64,000 nt of DNA from Salinivibrio kushneri (lineage in GTDB: Bacteria > Pseudomonadota > Gammaproteobacteria > Enterobacterales > Vibrionaceae): assembly GCF_027286325.1 (NCBI RefSeq), contig NZ_CP114588.1:2009317-2073316 (forward strand), read 5' to 3'. Both the position numbers and the translations under genes were made by a program. Shown piece by piece: positions 1 through 11,056 of this stretch. How positions within the stretch are numbered: position 1 is the first letter of the stretch; each line of letters opens with the position of its first letter. The notes under the pieces are model-generated. The model worked only from the letters and a program-made list of their open reading frames with translations, made no database searches and had not been told where the DNA came from.

Positions 1-570
1 CTCCATCCCATCAAACATCCATTTTAAAACCGACTGCGGCAGGGTGAGTAACGCCAGCGGCGGATACAAACCATCAACGACTTCGCCCGCGCCTTCTCGT
101 ACCGAGGTGGGGCCATAACCGGGCAGCATAATATACGCGCCCGTACCCACATCATAGTGTCCGATCGCATCACCGAATTCGCGCTGGTCATACTTTTGAA
201 TATCAGCGGCGGACGCAATATCAATCAAGCCACCCAAGCCAAACAAGGTATTTATCCAAAAGCGGTTAAAATGGGTCGCGGCTTTCTCGCCTTCCAGCAT
301 GATTAAACTATTCAAAAAGCTGGCTGGCTCTTCAAGGTTGCCCAAAAAGTTAGAAATCCCAGTGCGCACGGGGCTCGGTACATAATCGACATACGCAATC
401 GAGACAGGGCGTGCCACATAGGGATCCAAATAATCGTAGTTGACCGTCCACATCGCACGGTTAAAGCCCTCTAACGGGTCTTCAGGGTGCGGCTCTGCAC
501 CTGGCGGACGTGATACACAACCGGTTAATAGGCCGAGTACCGCCGCCATCAAACACAGACGTTTCCACAT
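1..570 (-). CDS. mlaA: MlaA (VacJ) outer-membrane lipoprotein, C-terminus cut by window edge
   Basis: The protein is the outer-membrane component of the Mla system, which keeps outer-membrane lipid asymmetry by removing mislocalised phospholipids from the outer leaflet. The start at 570 gives a lipoprotein signal with the lipobox LLTGC, making Cys18 the lipidated residue. It is followed by the family features DPLEGFNRAMW, a long amphipathic stretch (FLGNLEEPASFLNSLI) and PGYGPTSVREG. About 190 residues are visible; the family is usually about 250, so the C-terminal part lies outside the window. It lies downstream of ccmI in the same orientation, separated by a hairpin at 596-617, so it probably has its own promoter. 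Confidence 0.92.
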   Translation of the reverse strand, partial: MWKRLCLMAAVLGLLTGCVSRPPGAEPHPEDPLEGFNRAMWTVNYDYLDPYVARPVSIAYVDYVPSPVRTGISNFLGNLEEPASFLNSLIMLEGEKAATHFNRFWINTLFGLGGLIDIASAADIQKYDQREFGDAIGHYDVGTGAYIMLPGYGPTSVREGAGEVVDGLYPPLALLTLPQSVLKWMFDGME

Positions 571-595
571 CAAATGGCATTCCTCTACACAATGA

Positions 596-617
596 AAGGC
601 TGGGGATGCCCAGCCTT
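596..617 (-). terminator. Hairpin between ccmI and mlaA, probable terminator of the ccm operon
   Basis: A perfect 9-bp inverted repeat (AAGGCTGGG / CCCAGCCTT) with a 4-nt loop lies 29 nt past the ccmI stop. Read on the minus strand it is followed only by a short T stretch (TTTCATTG), so termination may be partial. The hairpin itself is clear; its role is inferred from position. Confidence 0.5.
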
Positions 618-645
618 GCTAACAATGATGACTATTCTGGCTTGG

Positions 646-1857
646 TTATTGTTGTTTGTCGATAACCAGTTCTGTGTGGCTGCCTAGACTTACCACCGCA
701 CTTTGTCCAACCCAGTCACCTTCTTTCGTTGCGACGTTACCATCTCGGTCAATTCGCGCCTTAATCACCACCTTATCTTGCGAGGATAACGCTTGGTTGG
801 GATTCAGGCTGTCAGTGTCTGCCAAGTCCACAGACAAGGGAAACTTAGATAAAGGCAGGCGCTTGGCTGCAATCGGCATCGATGAATCGGCCGACGCGTG
901 AGCAGAAATGATCACCACCCCCTCGTTAGGTAACTGCACTTGGCTGCCCAGTGTCACCGTAATATCGACTTTGGCACCGTCCGCGCTATTGAGAGCCAAC
1001 TTTGCTCGTGCGATCGACTGATCTAACGTCTGGTTACGCGGGTCGTCACTGCCTATCAAGGTTTTCATCGCCTTCCATGTAGCGATCGCATCTTGATATC
1101 GTTCTTGCTCGAACGCTTGGTAGGCGAGCAAAGACATCGCCTGCAGATTAAAGGGGTTGTCTTTCACCACAGATTTCAACAAATTCTGCGCCCGCGCACT
1201 GTCTGCTTCATCACCTGCAAACAACAAGGCTTGCGCTAGCCCGACTTGAATATCAGGTTGTGAAGGTGCCAAGGCATAGGCTTTTTCCATTGCCCCCTTA
1301 GCCGTTTCACCGTCTCGATTAGCAAGACCAATACGGCCAAGCAACAGCCACCCAGTGCTATCGCTTGGCTCGTGTTGCAAGCGCGTGCGCAACGCCAAGG
1401 TTAAGTCTTGCATCTCTTGTTGCGTCAGCGGCTGTTCATTGTTAAGCAGGCGCTTAGATAACGACGGCAACTGCTGGGCGGTTTGTTGCCACTGCGCCAC
1501 TTGGTTGGCACTGCCCTCAATACCATATAAACCGAAGCTCACCACCGCTAGCACGATTAAACCTGGCACCCACTGCATCGGTGTCAGTCGCAAGTGACGG
1601 GCTTGTTTGGCTTTCTCTTTTTCTGGGATATCGTCTAACAGAGACTGTTGAAGGTCGCGCGTCAGATCCTTTTCATTATCGATTAAGCCTTCAGCGCTTT
1701 CTGCTTGAATTTCTTCAACACGGTCATAGTAAAACGCTTTGTTCAATGCATCACGGCTACCCTGATGATCGTGTTCACTTTTTTGCCAAAGGGGCCACAA
1801 AAACATCACCGCGCCAAGGACAAAAAACACCAAGGTCGCGCCCCAAAATTCAATCAT
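646..1857 (-). CDS. ccmI: CcmI, cytochrome c maturation TPR protein
   Basis: CcmI belongs to the System I heme-ligation module and chaperones unfolded apocytochrome c to CcmF/CcmH. A membrane segment sits at residues 1-24, a charged cytoplasmic loop follows, a second membrane segment is at about 97-113, and tetratricopeptide-like helices (for example around 160-290) fill the periplasmic part. The 403-residue length suits the fused two-domain CcmI. The start overlaps the ccmH stop by 4 nt, typical of translational coupling, and this is the last gene of the ccm operon. Confidence 0.9.
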   Translation of the reverse strand: MIEFWGATLVFFVLGAVMFLWPLWQKSEHDHQGSRDALNKAFYYDRVEEIQAESAEGLIDNEKDLTRDLQQSLLDDIPEKEKAKQARHLRLTPMQWVPGLIVLAVVSFGLYGIEGSANQVAQWQQTAQQLPSLSKRLLNNEQPLTQQEMQDLTLALRTRLQHEPSDSTGWLLLGRIGLANRDGETAKGAMEKAYALAPSQPDIQVGLAQALLFAGDEADSARAQNLLKSVVKDNPFNLQAMSLLAYQAFEQERYQDAIATWKAMKTLIGSDDPRNQTLDQSIARAKLALNSADGAKVDITVTLGSQVQLPNEGVVIISAHASADSSMPIAAKRLPLSKFPLSVDLADTDSLNPNQALSSQDKVVIKARIDRDGNVATKEGDWVGQSAVVSLGSHTELVIDKQQ

Positions 1858-2420
1858 TTTGGCTCCTTATTTTGCTGGGTTGACGCATGCTCAGATGACG
1901 CCGGTTGATCCGCTGATGTATCCATGTTTGTGGCTGAGGTGCTTACGGGTGAATCATCGGTGCCTTCTGTCGATGACAACAGCGCATTGAGTCGTTGCTC
2001 CTCCTCATCGCTCAACGCGTGATTGACGGTCTGCTTGGCACGTCGGCTGCGCATTATCATCACCACCATACCGGACACCAGTACCAGCGCGGGCGCAAGC
2101 CACAAAATCAGGGTTGATGCGGTGACGGGCGGATTGTACGTCACAAAATTGCCGTAACGCGCAATCATAAAGCTGCGAATTTCTTCATCCGTGCGCCCTT
2201 GCTGCAGCATTTGGTGCACTTTTTGACGCAAGTCTTGCGCCAATTCGGCGTTGGAGTCTGCAATACTATTATTCTGACACTTAGGGCAACGCAGCTCACT
2301 GGTCAGGGCACGAAATCGAGCTTCTTGCTCCGCCGAGTCGAACTTATACACGTCAATCGCGTTGGCAAATGCCAAGCTTACACTCAGCCACAACGCGCCA
2401 AGCAGGATCAGTCGTTTCAT
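1854..2420 (-). CDS. ccmH: CcmH/CycL/NrfF-type apocytochrome c thiol reductase
   Basis: This small periplasmic, membrane-anchored protein keeps the CXXCH cysteines of apocytochrome c reduced for heme attachment. A signal peptide covers about residues 1-19, the redox motif RCPKCQN places cysteines at 45 and 48, and a C-terminal membrane segment lies at about 104-123. The tail after that is hydrophilic and rich in Ser, Thr and Asp. The 188-residue form lacks TPRs; the neighbour CcmI supplies them. It overlaps ccmG and ccmI by 4 nt each. Confidence 0.93.
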   Translation of the reverse strand: MKRLILLGALWLSVSLAFANAIDVYKFDSAEQEARFRALTSELRCPKCQNNSIADSNAELAQDLRQKVHQMLQQGRTDEEIRSFMIARYGNFVTYNPPVTASTLILWLAPALVLVSGMVVMIMRSRRAKQTVNHALSDEEEQRLNALLSSTEGTDDSPVSTSATNMDTSADQPASSEHASTQQNKEPK

Positions 2421-2968
2421 TTGTCAGCCCCCTTCAATGCATCAAATTTTGGCTTGAGGGTCTCCTCCCAATTACGTGCATTCACATCACCCACGTGTCG
2501 GTACTGAATCACGCCGTTGGCATCAATCAAAAAGGTTTCCGGCGCACCATAGACACCAAGATCCAGCCCTAGCATCCCATCACCATCGTATAAGCTGATT
2601 TGATAGGGGTTACCCAGGTTGCTCAGCCATTTGATTGCTTTTTGCCGATCATCTTTGTAATTAAGCCCAATGATCTTTACGCCTTGCGCCGCCAATTTAT
2701 TCAAAAACTGGTGCTCGGCATAACAGGTCGGACACCAGGTGGCCCATACATTAAGCAGTAAGGGCTCGCCCGTGAAAATGGCTTGATCGTATTCCTTGCT
2801 CGGGGTTTGTAGATCCTCAAGGTGAAAAGCGGGCACGGGCTTGCCCACTAATACTGACTCTAGCTTGGTAGGATCGTCGCCTTTAGCATTCTTATCGAGC
2901 TGGGCAACAAAAAAACCTGCCAACGCGACAAATGCCAACAACGGCAGAAACCAGAATAGCTTCTTCAT
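2417..2968 (-). CDS. ccmG: CcmG/DsbE periplasmic thiol:disulfide oxidoreductase
   Basis: A membrane-tethered thioredoxin-fold reductant for the cytochrome c maturation pathway, probably acting with CcmH. One N-terminal membrane anchor (residues 1-23) precedes a thioredoxin-like domain with the active site WATWCPTC (Cys79 and Cys82) and the cis-proline region GVYGAPETFLID. The 183-residue length is normal. It overlaps ccmF by 4 nt and ccmH by 4 nt. Confidence 0.94.
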   Translation of the reverse strand: MKKLFWFLPLLAFVALAGFFVAQLDKNAKGDDPTKLESVLVGKPVPAFHLEDLQTPSKEYDQAIFTGEPLLLNVWATWCPTCYAEHQFLNKLAAQGVKIIGLNYKDDRQKAIKWLSNLGNPYQISLYDGDGMLGLDLGVYGAPETFLIDANGVIQYRHVGDVNARNWEETLKPKFDALKGADK

Positions 2969-4929
2969 GCCTTTGCCTCCTGCTTAGAAGACAGCGTGCG
3001 ACGGAACCGATAGCGCTTATCGCTGATCGCCAAGGCACCACCCAGCGCCATGACAATGGCACCAAACCAAATCCAACGCACAAAGGGTTTGTAATAAAGT
3101 CGCATTGCCCATGAGCCATCAGGCAACTCTTCACCCATGGCGATGTATAGGTCACGCGTTAAGCCACGATCAATGGTCGCCTCAGTCATCATCGAGCGCT
3201 GCACTGAATAGAACCGTTTTTCGGCATCCAAATGGTTGATAAAGGTGTCACCACGGTATACATCAAATGAGGCCACGTAACCTTGGTAGTTGGGGCCTTG
3301 TTTTTCCGACAAATCGGTGAAGTTAAACGTATACCCTTGCAAAGTAACACTGCTGCCTGGAGCCATTTTAACGTCGCGCTCAATGTCATAGTTCTCGACC
3401 ATTGCCACCCCAATAATGGTGATGGCTAAACCGATATGGCCCAACACCATCGCCCAGTGGCTGCGTCCCAGTTTTTTTATTCCCACGCTAAATGGATGAC
3501 GGTGGGTGGCACGTAAATGAAGCTCATAGCCATGTAGAAAAGTGATCCACAGCGCCATGGTCACGCCCATTGCCGCCATCGCCTTAAAGCTATCGGCTAA
3601 GGTCGCGATGGCACCAACACCTAAAATGACAGCAGCAATACCGCTGATAATCATCGGTTTGGCTAAGGTTGACAGCTTGTCACGCTTCCAGCGAATCAAT
3701 GGCCCAATCCCGAGGAAAAAGGCAAATGGCAGCATCAGCCAAGCAAACAAAAAGTTGAAGAAAGGCTCGCCAATCGATACTGAGCCAAGGCCTAACTGCT
3801 TATGCACGAGCGGCAATAAGGTACCAATCAGCACAATCACAAGCGCGGTCATCAACAAGGTATTGTTAACCAACAAGGCGTTCTCACGTGAAATGAGCGA
3901 CACTTTGGTACGCCCTTTGATCTCGGAGGCACGCAATGCATAGAGCAACAGTGAGCCACCAATCACCACCACAAGAAAGCCAAGAATAAACAGGCCTCGC
4001 GCTGGATCAGAAGCAAAAGAGTGCACCGATACCAACACCCCAGAGCGCACCAAGAATGTGCCTAACAAACTGAGTGAAAAAGCAGAAATAGCAAGTAACA
4101 CGGTCCACGCTTTAAAGGTGCCACGCTTTTCTGTCACTGCTAACGAGTGCATCAATGCGGTACCTGCCAACCAAGGCATAAATGAGGCGTTTTCGACCGG
4201 GTCCCAAAACCACCAGCCGCCCCAGCCAAGCTCGTAATAAGCCCACCAAGATCCGAGTGCAATGCCTAAGGTTAAGAAAAGCCATGCCGCCGTTGTCCAA
4301 GGACGCGACCAACGCGCCCACGCGGTATCTAAGCGTCCCGCGAGCAATGAACCAATGGCGAAAGCAAACGCAACCGAGAAACCCACATATCCCATATACA
4401 GAATAGGTGGATGAACAATGAGCCCTGGATCTTGTAACAATGGGTTCAAGTCACGGCCGTCAACAGGGAAGTAAGGCAGGGTACGATCAAACGGGTTGGA
4501 AGTCAGGATGATAAACAATAAGAAACCGACCGATATCATTCCCATCACGGCGAGCACACGCGCGACTGACGATAACGGCATGCCGCGGCTGAATACCGCC
4601 ACCGCGACGGTCCAAAGTGCTTGAATAAGCACCCACAGGAGGAGTGACCCCTCATGTGCGCCCCAAACCGCGGTTAAGCGGTAGTACCAAGGCAGTGCAC
4701 TGTTGGAATTACTGGCGACATACGCGACAGTAAAGTCGTTGGTATAAAACGCCCAACTCAAGGCGATAAAAGAAAACAGCAACATAGCAAACATCCCCAA
4801 AGAGAGAGGACGCGCCATTTTCATCATCCCTTCATGGCCCTGATTGGCACCATAAAGCGGATAAAAACTGAGTAACAGCGCCAGTCCCAATGCAAGGATC
4901 AACGCGTAATGCCCGAGCTCAACAATCAT
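2965..4929 (-). CDS. ccmF: CcmF, heme lyase subunit of System I
   Basis: CcmF is the large integral membrane protein that joins heme from holo-CcmE to apocytochrome c. The 654-residue sequence is a run of hydrophobic segments with the tryptophan-rich heme-handling WWD motif at residues 236-254 ([15 protein letters not shown]) and conserved HPP at 173-175. A large periplasmic domain near the C-terminus precedes the final membrane helix. It overlaps ccmE by 4 nt and ccmG by 4 nt. Confidence 0.95.
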   Translation of the reverse strand: MIVELGHYALILALGLALLLSFYPLYGANQGHEGMMKMARPLSLGMFAMLLFSFIALSWAFYTNDFTVAYVASNSNSALPWYYRLTAVWGAHEGSLLLWVLIQALWTVAVAVFSRGMPLSSVARVLAVMGMISVGFLLFIILTSNPFDRTLPYFPVDGRDLNPLLQDPGLIVHPPILYMGYVGFSVAFAFAIGSLLAGRLDTAWARWSRPWTTAAWLFLTLGIALGSWWAYYELGWGGWWFWDPVENASFMPWLAGTALMHSLAVTEKRGTFKAWTVLLAISAFSLSLLGTFLVRSGVLVSVHSFASDPARGLFILGFLVVVIGGSLLLYALRASEIKGRTKVSLISRENALLVNNTLLMTALVIVLIGTLLPLVHKQLGLGSVSIGEPFFNFLFAWLMLPFAFFLGIGPLIRWKRDKLSTLAKPMIISGIAAVILGVGAIATLADSFKAMAAMGVTMALWITFLHGYELHLRATHRHPFSVGIKKLGRSHWAMVLGHIGLAITIIGVAMVENYDIERDVKMAPGSSVTLQGYTFNFTDLSEKQGPNYQGYVASFDVYRGDTFINHLDAEKRFYSVQRSMMTEATIDRGLTRDLYIAMGEELPDGSWAMRLYYKPFVRWIWFGAIVMALGGALAISDKRYRFRRTLSSKQEAKA

Positions 4930-5411
4930 AACTGACTACCTTGTTTTTGCTCTTCTGTGTATTCAAGCGGCTGATGGCTCTTTTCCATCGCCTCTGCTAT
5001 CTCAGGCGGCATGTATTCTTCATCGTGCTTCGCCAACACCTCGCTTGCTTTTACCGTGCGTGAGTCAACTAATACCCCCTGAGCCACAATACCTTGTCCC
5101 TCCCGAAAAAGGTCCGGCAAAATGCCCTCATAGGTCACGGTGACCGCTGGGCCAACATCGGCGACATCAAACTGAATAAGCAAAGACTCTTGATCGCGTT
5201 TCACCGAGCCTTCCACCACCATGCCGCCAATGCGCAGGCGCTGGCCGACTTCCGGCTTGCTTCCATCGGGCTTACCTTGCACGATTTCAGTCGGAGTGTA
5301 GAACAGATCCATATTTTGGTTTAAGGCATACAAAACCAGGCCGATAGTGGTCGAGACACCAATTAGCAACGCTAAAGTGATCCACAACCGTTTCTTGCGT
5401 CGAGGCGTCAT
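4926..5411 (-). CDS. ccmE: CcmE, periplasmic heme chaperone
   Basis: CcmE binds heme covalently through a histidine and carries it from CcmC to CcmF. A basic N-terminus and one membrane segment (residues 9-30) are followed by an OB-fold domain (about 40-125). The motif [10 protein letters not shown] places the heme-binding His at residue 129 and the axial Tyr at 133. The tail after 145 is hydrophilic and variable. It overlaps ccmD and ccmF by 4 nt each. Confidence 0.95.
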   Translation of the reverse strand: MTPRRKKRLWITLALLIGVSTTIGLVLYALNQNMDLFYTPTEIVQGKPDGSKPEVGQRLRIGGMVVEGSVKRDQESLLIQFDVADVGPAVTVTYEGILPDLFREGQGIVAQGVLVDSRTVKASEVLAKHDEEYMPPEIAEAMEKSHQPLEYTEEQKQGSQL

Positions 5412-5614
5412 AATGTGTTCTCCAGTGCTTGTGCATCTTTTATTCGCTGCTCACGTGCGATTTGTTGTTTGACCGCTTGCAGGCGTTTTTTATGTGTACG
5501 CCGGTAACCAACGATGAGTGCCAACATGGCCGCCGCGGTGATACCGAATGCGCTCCATACATAGGCGGCATAGCCTCCCATCGCTAAAAACGCATTAAAA
5601 CTCTCAAAATGCAT
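5408..5614 (-). CDS. ccmD: CcmD, small membrane protein of the heme exporter
   Basis: CcmD helps release holo-CcmE from the CcmABC complex. The chosen start at 5614 gives 68 residues beginning [15 protein letters not shown], with one membrane segment (about 13-36) and a basic, cytoplasmic [10 protein letters not shown] tail. This is the classic CcmD layout. The start overlaps the ccmC stop by one base (TAATG). A longer reading with extra N-terminal residues would overlap ccmC and is not credible. Confidence 0.9.
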   Translation of the reverse strand: MHFESFNAFLAMGGYAAYVWSAFGITAAAMLALIVGYRRTHKKRLQAVKQQIAREQRIKDAQALENTL

Positions 5615-6351
5615 TATTCCCCCTCCACCAAAGCGCGTACCCAAGGCCGATGTGACTCTCTTAAGAGAATTTGATTTCGTAGTCCCATCAAGGTCAGGGT
5701 GACAAAAAAGCAGGCAAAGCCGAGTAAGCACATCAGTAGAGGCCAAAGCATGCCAGGGTCGATTGAAGGGCGGGCAAATTTGGTGATGGTGGCGCCTTGA
5801 TGCAAGGTGTTCCACCACTCTACAGAAAAGTGGATGATAGGCAGGTTAATCACGCCCACCATCGCCAAAATCCCAGCGGCTTGCGAGGCAGTGCGCGCAT
5901 CGTCAAAGGCGTTATATAAGGCCATAACACCGATGTAGAGGAACAATAAGATCAACTCTGAGGTAAGGCGAGCATCCCATACCCACCAAGCGCCCCACAT
6001 GGGCTTCCCCCAAATCGCACCGGTCACTAGGGCAATAAAGGTAAACACCGCGCCGACCGGCGCGATCGCTCCCACGGCCCAATCGGCCATTTTTAGCTGC
6101 CAAACACGGCCAACAAACGCCGCGATCGCCATCGACATATACGCACCCATCGACCAAATGGCAGCGGGAACATGAATATAGATAATGCGAAAACTATCGC
6201 CTTGTTGGTAATCGGCCGGCGCGAAGGCTAAGCCCCAAACCATGCCCGTAACCAAACTCAAGCCTGCCAACACAGCAAACCAAGGGAGGAGTTTTCCACA
6301 CAGCCGGTAGCTCACTTCCGGCTTTGCGTAAGGGTGAAGCCACTTCCACAT
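5614..6351 (-). CDS. ccmC: CcmC, heme handling protein
   Basis: CcmC loads heme onto CcmE. The 245-residue protein has six hydrophobic segments, the WWD motif at 119-132 (WGAWWVWDARLTSE) and histidines at 60 and 174 in the positions used as external heme ligands in the family. It lies between ccmB (28 nt upstream) and ccmD (one-base overlap). Confidence 0.94.
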   Translation of the reverse strand: MWKWLHPYAKPEVSYRLCGKLLPWFAVLAGLSLVTGMVWGLAFAPADYQQGDSFRIIYIHVPAAIWSMGAYMSMAIAAFVGRVWQLKMADWAVGAIAPVGAVFTFIALVTGAIWGKPMWGAWWVWDARLTSELILLFLYIGVMALYNAFDDARTASQAAGILAMVGVINLPIIHFSVEWWNTLHQGATITKFARPSIDPGMLWPLLMCLLGFACFFVTLTLMGLRNQILLRESHRPWVRALVEGE

Positions 6352-6379
6352 GACAATTGCTCTACTTCCTGATTAATAA

Positions 6380-7048
6380 TTAGTTCACGCTCACACGCAA
6401 GGCGGCGGCGATAGCAAAGGGGGCCAAAGTAACCGACCCAACCAACATGGCGCCAAGGATCGCCAGCTGTCCATTGATGTCTGCACCGAACCCCGCCATA
6501 TCAATGGCTGAGGTAGCAAAAATCAGTACAGGGATATAAAGCGGGAGGATCAGCAAGCTCAGAAGAACGCCTCCCTTACGTAGCCCTACCGTCAGAGCAA
6601 CCCCGATCGCACCGACAAAACTCAATGTTGGGGTACCCAACAACAGAGTCATTACCACCGCTTGATACTGGATAGCATCGAGTGACAGCAGCAATGCCAA
6701 CACAGGGCTGACTAATAATAAAGGCAAACCAGTCAGTAACCAGTGTGCGATCACCTTAGCAATCACGAGTAAGGGTAAGGGAACGGGCATCAGCATCATT
6801 TGCTCAAGCGATCCGTCCAGGTAATCATCTCGAAACAATCGCTCCAAGGACAGCAGCGCAGAGAGTAATGCCGCGACCCAAATAATACCCGGCGCGATGG
6901 TCTGCAATAGCTGAGGCCCAGGCCCGACACCGAGGGGAAACAAGGTGATCACAATGATAAAGAACCACAACGGATTCAGGCTATCTGCCGGCTGGCGAAA
7001 CGCCACTTTCAGCTCTCGGCGAATAATCAACCACATCGCTTTGATCAT
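6380..7048 (-). CDS. ccmB: CcmB, ABC transporter permease subunit
   Basis: CcmB is the membrane subunit that pairs with CcmA; ATP hydrolysis by CcmAB releases holo-CcmE from CcmC. The 222-residue protein has about six hydrophobic segments and the early motif [21 protein letters not shown] typical of CcmB. It overlaps the ccmA stop by 4 nt. Confidence 0.93.
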   Translation of the reverse strand: MIKAMWLIIRRELKVAFRQPADSLNPLWFFIIVITLFPLGVGPGPQLLQTIAPGIIWVAALLSALLSLERLFRDDYLDGSLEQMMLMPVPLPLLVIAKVIAHWLLTGLPLLLVSPVLALLLSLDAIQYQAVVMTLLLGTPTLSFVGAIGVALTVGLRKGGVLLSLLILPLYIPVLIFATSAIDMAGFGADINGQLAILGAMLVGSVTLAPFAIAAALRVSVN

Positions 7049-7662
7049 TGCGCCCCCAATCGAATCCGACGCAATAGCGGATGACCCACAAACATGTCCT
7101 GGTGAGTAGTAAATAGCACCATTCCGCCTTGTTGCACATGCCGCTCAAACACAGCTTCAAGCACTTTGACCCCTTGTTTATCAATCGCAGTCAGCGGCTC
7201 ATCGAGAATCCACAATCGGCGGTCGCTTAGCCAGAGTCGCGCGAGCGCAACACGCCGGTTTTGTCCAGCTGAAAGCTGCCCGGCGGGAATATCTTCACGC
7301 CCGGCTAATCCCACTTTAGCGAGCGCTTGCCAGATCGCATCATGATCAGTGCGACCGTGCATCTGCATGTAGTAGGCCAGGTTTTCGAAGGCAGTGAGCT
7401 CGCGCTTAACCCCTGTGGTGTGGCCTAAAAATAGAAGATCGCGATAAAAGGCGTCGCGTTGTTGGGTGATCGCCTGCTGCTGCCAACAGACCTCACCACT
7501 GTCCGCAAGTCCCAGACCCGCGATAATTCGCAATAACGTGGTTTTGCCTGCTCCATTTGGGCCTTCTATTTGAACAAGATCACCGGGAGACAGAGAGAAT
7601 GTCAGCGCATCAAACAACACTCGGTCATCACGAACACAGCAAAGCTGTTTCACTTCCAACAT
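7045..7662 (-). CDS. ccmA: CcmA, ABC transporter ATPase of cytochrome c maturation
   Basis: The cytoplasmic ATPase of the CcmAB complex. Walker A is at residues 34-42 (GPNGAGKTT), the ABC signature appears as [14 protein letters not shown], Walker B as LWILDEP, and the switch histidine in TTHQD. The 205-residue length is typical. It is the first gene of the ccm operon, divergent from the gene at 7783; the 120-bp gap between them must hold both promoters, but no clear boxes were recognised. Confidence 0.95.
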   Translation of the reverse strand: MLEVKQLCCVRDDRVLFDALTFSLSPGDLVQIEGPNGAGKTTLLRIIAGLGLADSGEVCWQQQAITQQRDAFYRDLLFLGHTTGVKRELTAFENLAYYMQMHGRTDHDAIWQALAKVGLAGREDIPAGQLSAGQNRRVALARLWLSDRRLWILDEPLTAIDKQGVKVLEAVFERHVQQGGMVLFTTHQDMFVGHPLLRRIRLGAQ

Positions 7663-7782
7663 GACAAATGTTGCATCCTGCTTGTGTTACAAAAGTGGAC
7701 GCATAGTACCACAATGGTCAAAATGACTGTTAGTTACCACAGGGTTGCAAAGTGTGACTCGCGTAAATAATTGTGAGAAACC

Positions 7783-8592
7783 ATGAAGATTGCCCCAACG
7801 AATCCACAACAACTGGTGATAAAACCGGCGGGTTTAGCCTCACCGTCCTTGCCATCAATCGATGGCCGTGCACTGTCGCAAGCACAGTTTACCCTTATAC
7901 ATACCTCGGCCAGCACAGGGTTGGCCGATGTGTTAGCCCAGTTACATTTGTTGCCTGCACTGACTGCCACCATGAGACAACAGCCCGCGTCGAGCCAAAC
8001 GTTAATGCAATCACTACTTACCGCTTGGACCCTCCCCGCTTTCGGCCATCAACAGAGCCCCAGTTCTGACACAATTGCCCAGTGGCTCACGCAACGCCCT
8101 GCCGATAAGTTGCTTGCCACGCTCCTAAGACAATGGCTCTCGTCCCCATCAGAGGGCGACAATCTTACGGGTGCCTTAAGACTGATGGCAGAGCAAAGAG
8201 TGGCAGAATCATCACGCCCAGGTGAGTGGCAATGGGTCTTACCCTTTTCTGACCCACAACGTCCTCCTGTTCGTGTCACTGCACGTAAACAAACCGGACA
8301 ACCGGCGTCTCCCTCAGAGGATAAGGTGCAGTGGCAAGTTCGGCTTTACCTTCCTGTCGGCCATCAGTTTGTCCGTGCAGATTTATCACTATCAAAGGAA
8401 GAAAGAGCGCTGACACTGACCGCACCGACCGCTAAGCTTAAGCAACGCATTCATCAAACACTTGATTGGCTCAATGAACGGCTTATACATCAAGCGATTG
8501 CCTTGGATATCGACATAAATGAAGACATCGACGAAACCGGGCCGGCGTCAGAGGATGACGTGCTCGCCGCTGGCATTTCTATGAGGGTTTAG
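7783..8592 (+). CDS. FliK-like protein (hook-length-control-like C-terminal region)
   Basis: This 269-residue protein has no signal peptide or membrane segment. Its middle and C-terminal part (about 140-250: GEWQWVLPFSD, then WQVRLYLPVGHQFVRADLSLSKE, then a helix TAKLKQRIHQTLDWLNERL) resembles the export-gate-binding domain of FliK-type hook-length proteins. The genuine fliK is at 27316-28941, so this would be a second, divergent copy. It abuts the next gene (stop and start adjoin at 8592), and that gene resembles the FlhB domain that FliK contacts. Family membership is from memory of similar genes in this locus, and function is inferred. Confidence 0.6.
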   Translation: MKIAPTNPQQLVIKPAGLASPSLPSIDGRALSQAQFTLIHTSASTGLADVLAQLHLLPALTATMRQQPASSQTLMQSLLTAWTLPAFGHQQSPSSDTIAQWLTQRPADKLLATLLRQWLSSPSEGDNLTGALRLMAEQRVAESSRPGEWQWVLPFSDPQRPPVRVTARKQTGQPASPSEDKVQWQVRLYLPVGHQFVRADLSLSKEERALTLTAPTAKLKQRIHQTLDWLNERLIHQAIALDIDINEDIDETGPASEDDVLAAGISMRV

Positions 8593-8891
8593 TGATGAAA
8601 GATAAAAAACGAGCGGTCGCTCTCGGATATGACGGCTACCATGCCCCCAAGGTCAAAGCAAAAGCCACGGATAGACTCGCGAATGAACTGATCGAGGCCT
8701 TAAGTGAACAAGGTGCGCTCATTCATCAAGATGCCCATTTGCTCGCCTGGCTAGATCGACTGGATAAAGATGATGAGATCCCACCAGAACTTTATCGAGT
8801 CATTGCCGAGTTGATTGCTTACGCTTGGGTATTGGAAGGAAAGACCCCGCCAGGTTGGCAGGGACACACACCTATCGATACGTTGGTGTAG
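8592..8891 (+). CDS. FhlB-like free-standing FlhB C-terminal domain
   Basis: The 99 residues align by eye with the part of FlhB after its autocleavage site: KKRAVALGYDGYHAPKVKAKATD here matches YSVALRYNSDIDSAPVVIAKGSD in the FlhB of this window, and both end in a helix leading to IAYAWVL / LAYVFQL. There is no membrane domain and no NPxH cleavage motif, so the product looks like a ready-made FlhB(CC) fragment. Such FhlB/FlhX proteins in other bacteria can partly replace the cleaved fragment in export switching. It is the second gene of a two-gene unit with the FliK-like gene. Confidence 0.8.
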   Translation: MMKDKKRAVALGYDGYHAPKVKAKATDRLANELIEALSEQGALIHQDAHLLAWLDRLDKDDEIPPELYRVIAELIAYAWVLEGKTPPGWQGHTPIDTLV

Positions 8892-8905
8892 GATAGGCTT
8901 AGCGG

Positions 8906-9340
8906 TTAGCGCTGCTGATTGGCTGCTTGCCGTTTACGCAAATTAAGTAGCAATTCGGCTTCTGCCTTGGGGAGATCACATTCTTGCATTAACTCGTCAA
9001 CATCCGCACCCAAGTCAACCATCTTACTTGCTCGACTATAGAGACGACTTTCCGAGTCTTGCATCTCAAGCTCGACGTGCTTTTCTAGCAACTCATCCAC
9101 ATTCGTCGACAAGTCTGCAAGTTTTTGCCCCATCCCCATACTGCCTGCTCGCAATTCATTGAATTGTTTAGCAAGACTATCATGACGCTGACGCGCACTT
9201 TTTAGTACGGTTTCCATCGCTTGAAGCTTATTCTCGAGCCGCTGCCTAGCGCGCCTCTCTGCACGCAGACACCACAATGCAACGATGGCAAATACCACCG
9301 TTACAACTACCGGAGACCACGTCAGCACAAGCTCATTCAT
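8906..9340 (-). CDS. DUF2802 membrane-anchored protein
   Basis: A 144-residue protein with one N-terminal membrane segment (residues 8-24), a coiled-coil-prone stretch (about 28-90, rich in Arg, Glu, Leu) and a conserved helical C-terminus (YSRASKMVDLGADVDELMQECDLPKAEAELLLNLRKRQ) typical of DUF2802. It follows cheW with the stop and start sharing one base. In Vibrio and Pseudomonas the same gene ends the fla/che operon, but I know of no firm function. It faces the FhlB-like gene 14 nt away. Confidence 0.8.
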   Translation of the reverse strand: MNELVLTWSPVVVTVVFAIVALWCLRAERRARQRLENKLQAMETVLKSARQRHDSLAKQFNELRAGSMGMGQKLADLSTNVDELLEKHVELEMQDSESRLYSRASKMVDLGADVDELMQECDLPKAEAELLLNLRKRQAANQQR

Positions 9341-9828
9341 TACAGCATTGCCATCTCATTCCACTCTTCGTCGGTCAACAACTTGTTGAGATCAACCAAG
9401 ATAAGAAGTTCACCATTACGGTTGCTCACGCCTTGAATAAACTTAGCGCTCTCTTCAGTGCCGACACTTGGCGTGGTATCGATTTCTGACGTTTTCAGAT
9501 ACACCACTTCCGCGACGCTATCAACCATAATACCAATAACTTGGGTCTCGGCTTCGATAACGATCACTCGGGTATTATCCGTCACTTCGGTAGAGGCTAA
9601 GCCAAAACGTGAACGTGTATCGATCACGGTGACGACATTGCCGCGCAAGTTGATAATACCTAATACATAGTCAGGGGCGCCCGGTACAGGTGCGATTTCG
9701 GTGTAACGCAGCACTTCACGCACCTGCATCACATTAATGCCGTAGGTCTCTTCTTCAAGCTGAAAAGTAACCCACTGCAACACCTCGTCATTGACGCCTT
9801 CTTTTTGAACTTCAGCTACCTGAGACAT
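9340..9828 (-). CDS. cheW: CheW chemotaxis coupling protein
   Basis: CheW links methyl-accepting chemoreceptors to CheA in the signalling array. The 162 residues form a single CheW domain with GINVMQVREVLRY, the beta-turn stretch LGIINLRGNVVTVIDTRSRFGL and the closing RNGELLILVDLNKLL. It lies 34 nt after parP and one base before the DUF2802 gene, so all are likely one transcript. Confidence 0.95.
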   Translation of the reverse strand: MSQVAEVQKEGVNDEVLQWVTFQLEEETYGINVMQVREVLRYTEIAPVPGAPDYVLGIINLRGNVVTVIDTRSRFGLASTEVTDNTRVIVIEAETQVIGIMVDSVAEVVYLKTSEIDTTPSVGTEESAKFIQGVSNRNGELLILVDLNKLLTDEEWNEMAML

Positions 9829-9862
9829 TGATTTTCCTCTTTACGCGCTGTGTAACTAGTTA

Positions 9863-11042
<1,180 letters not shown>

Positions 11043-11056
<14 letters not shown>

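Noticed and set aside
5615..5818. N-terminal extension of CcmD
   Set aside because: It lies wholly inside ccmC; the TAATG junction gives a normal 68-residue CcmD.
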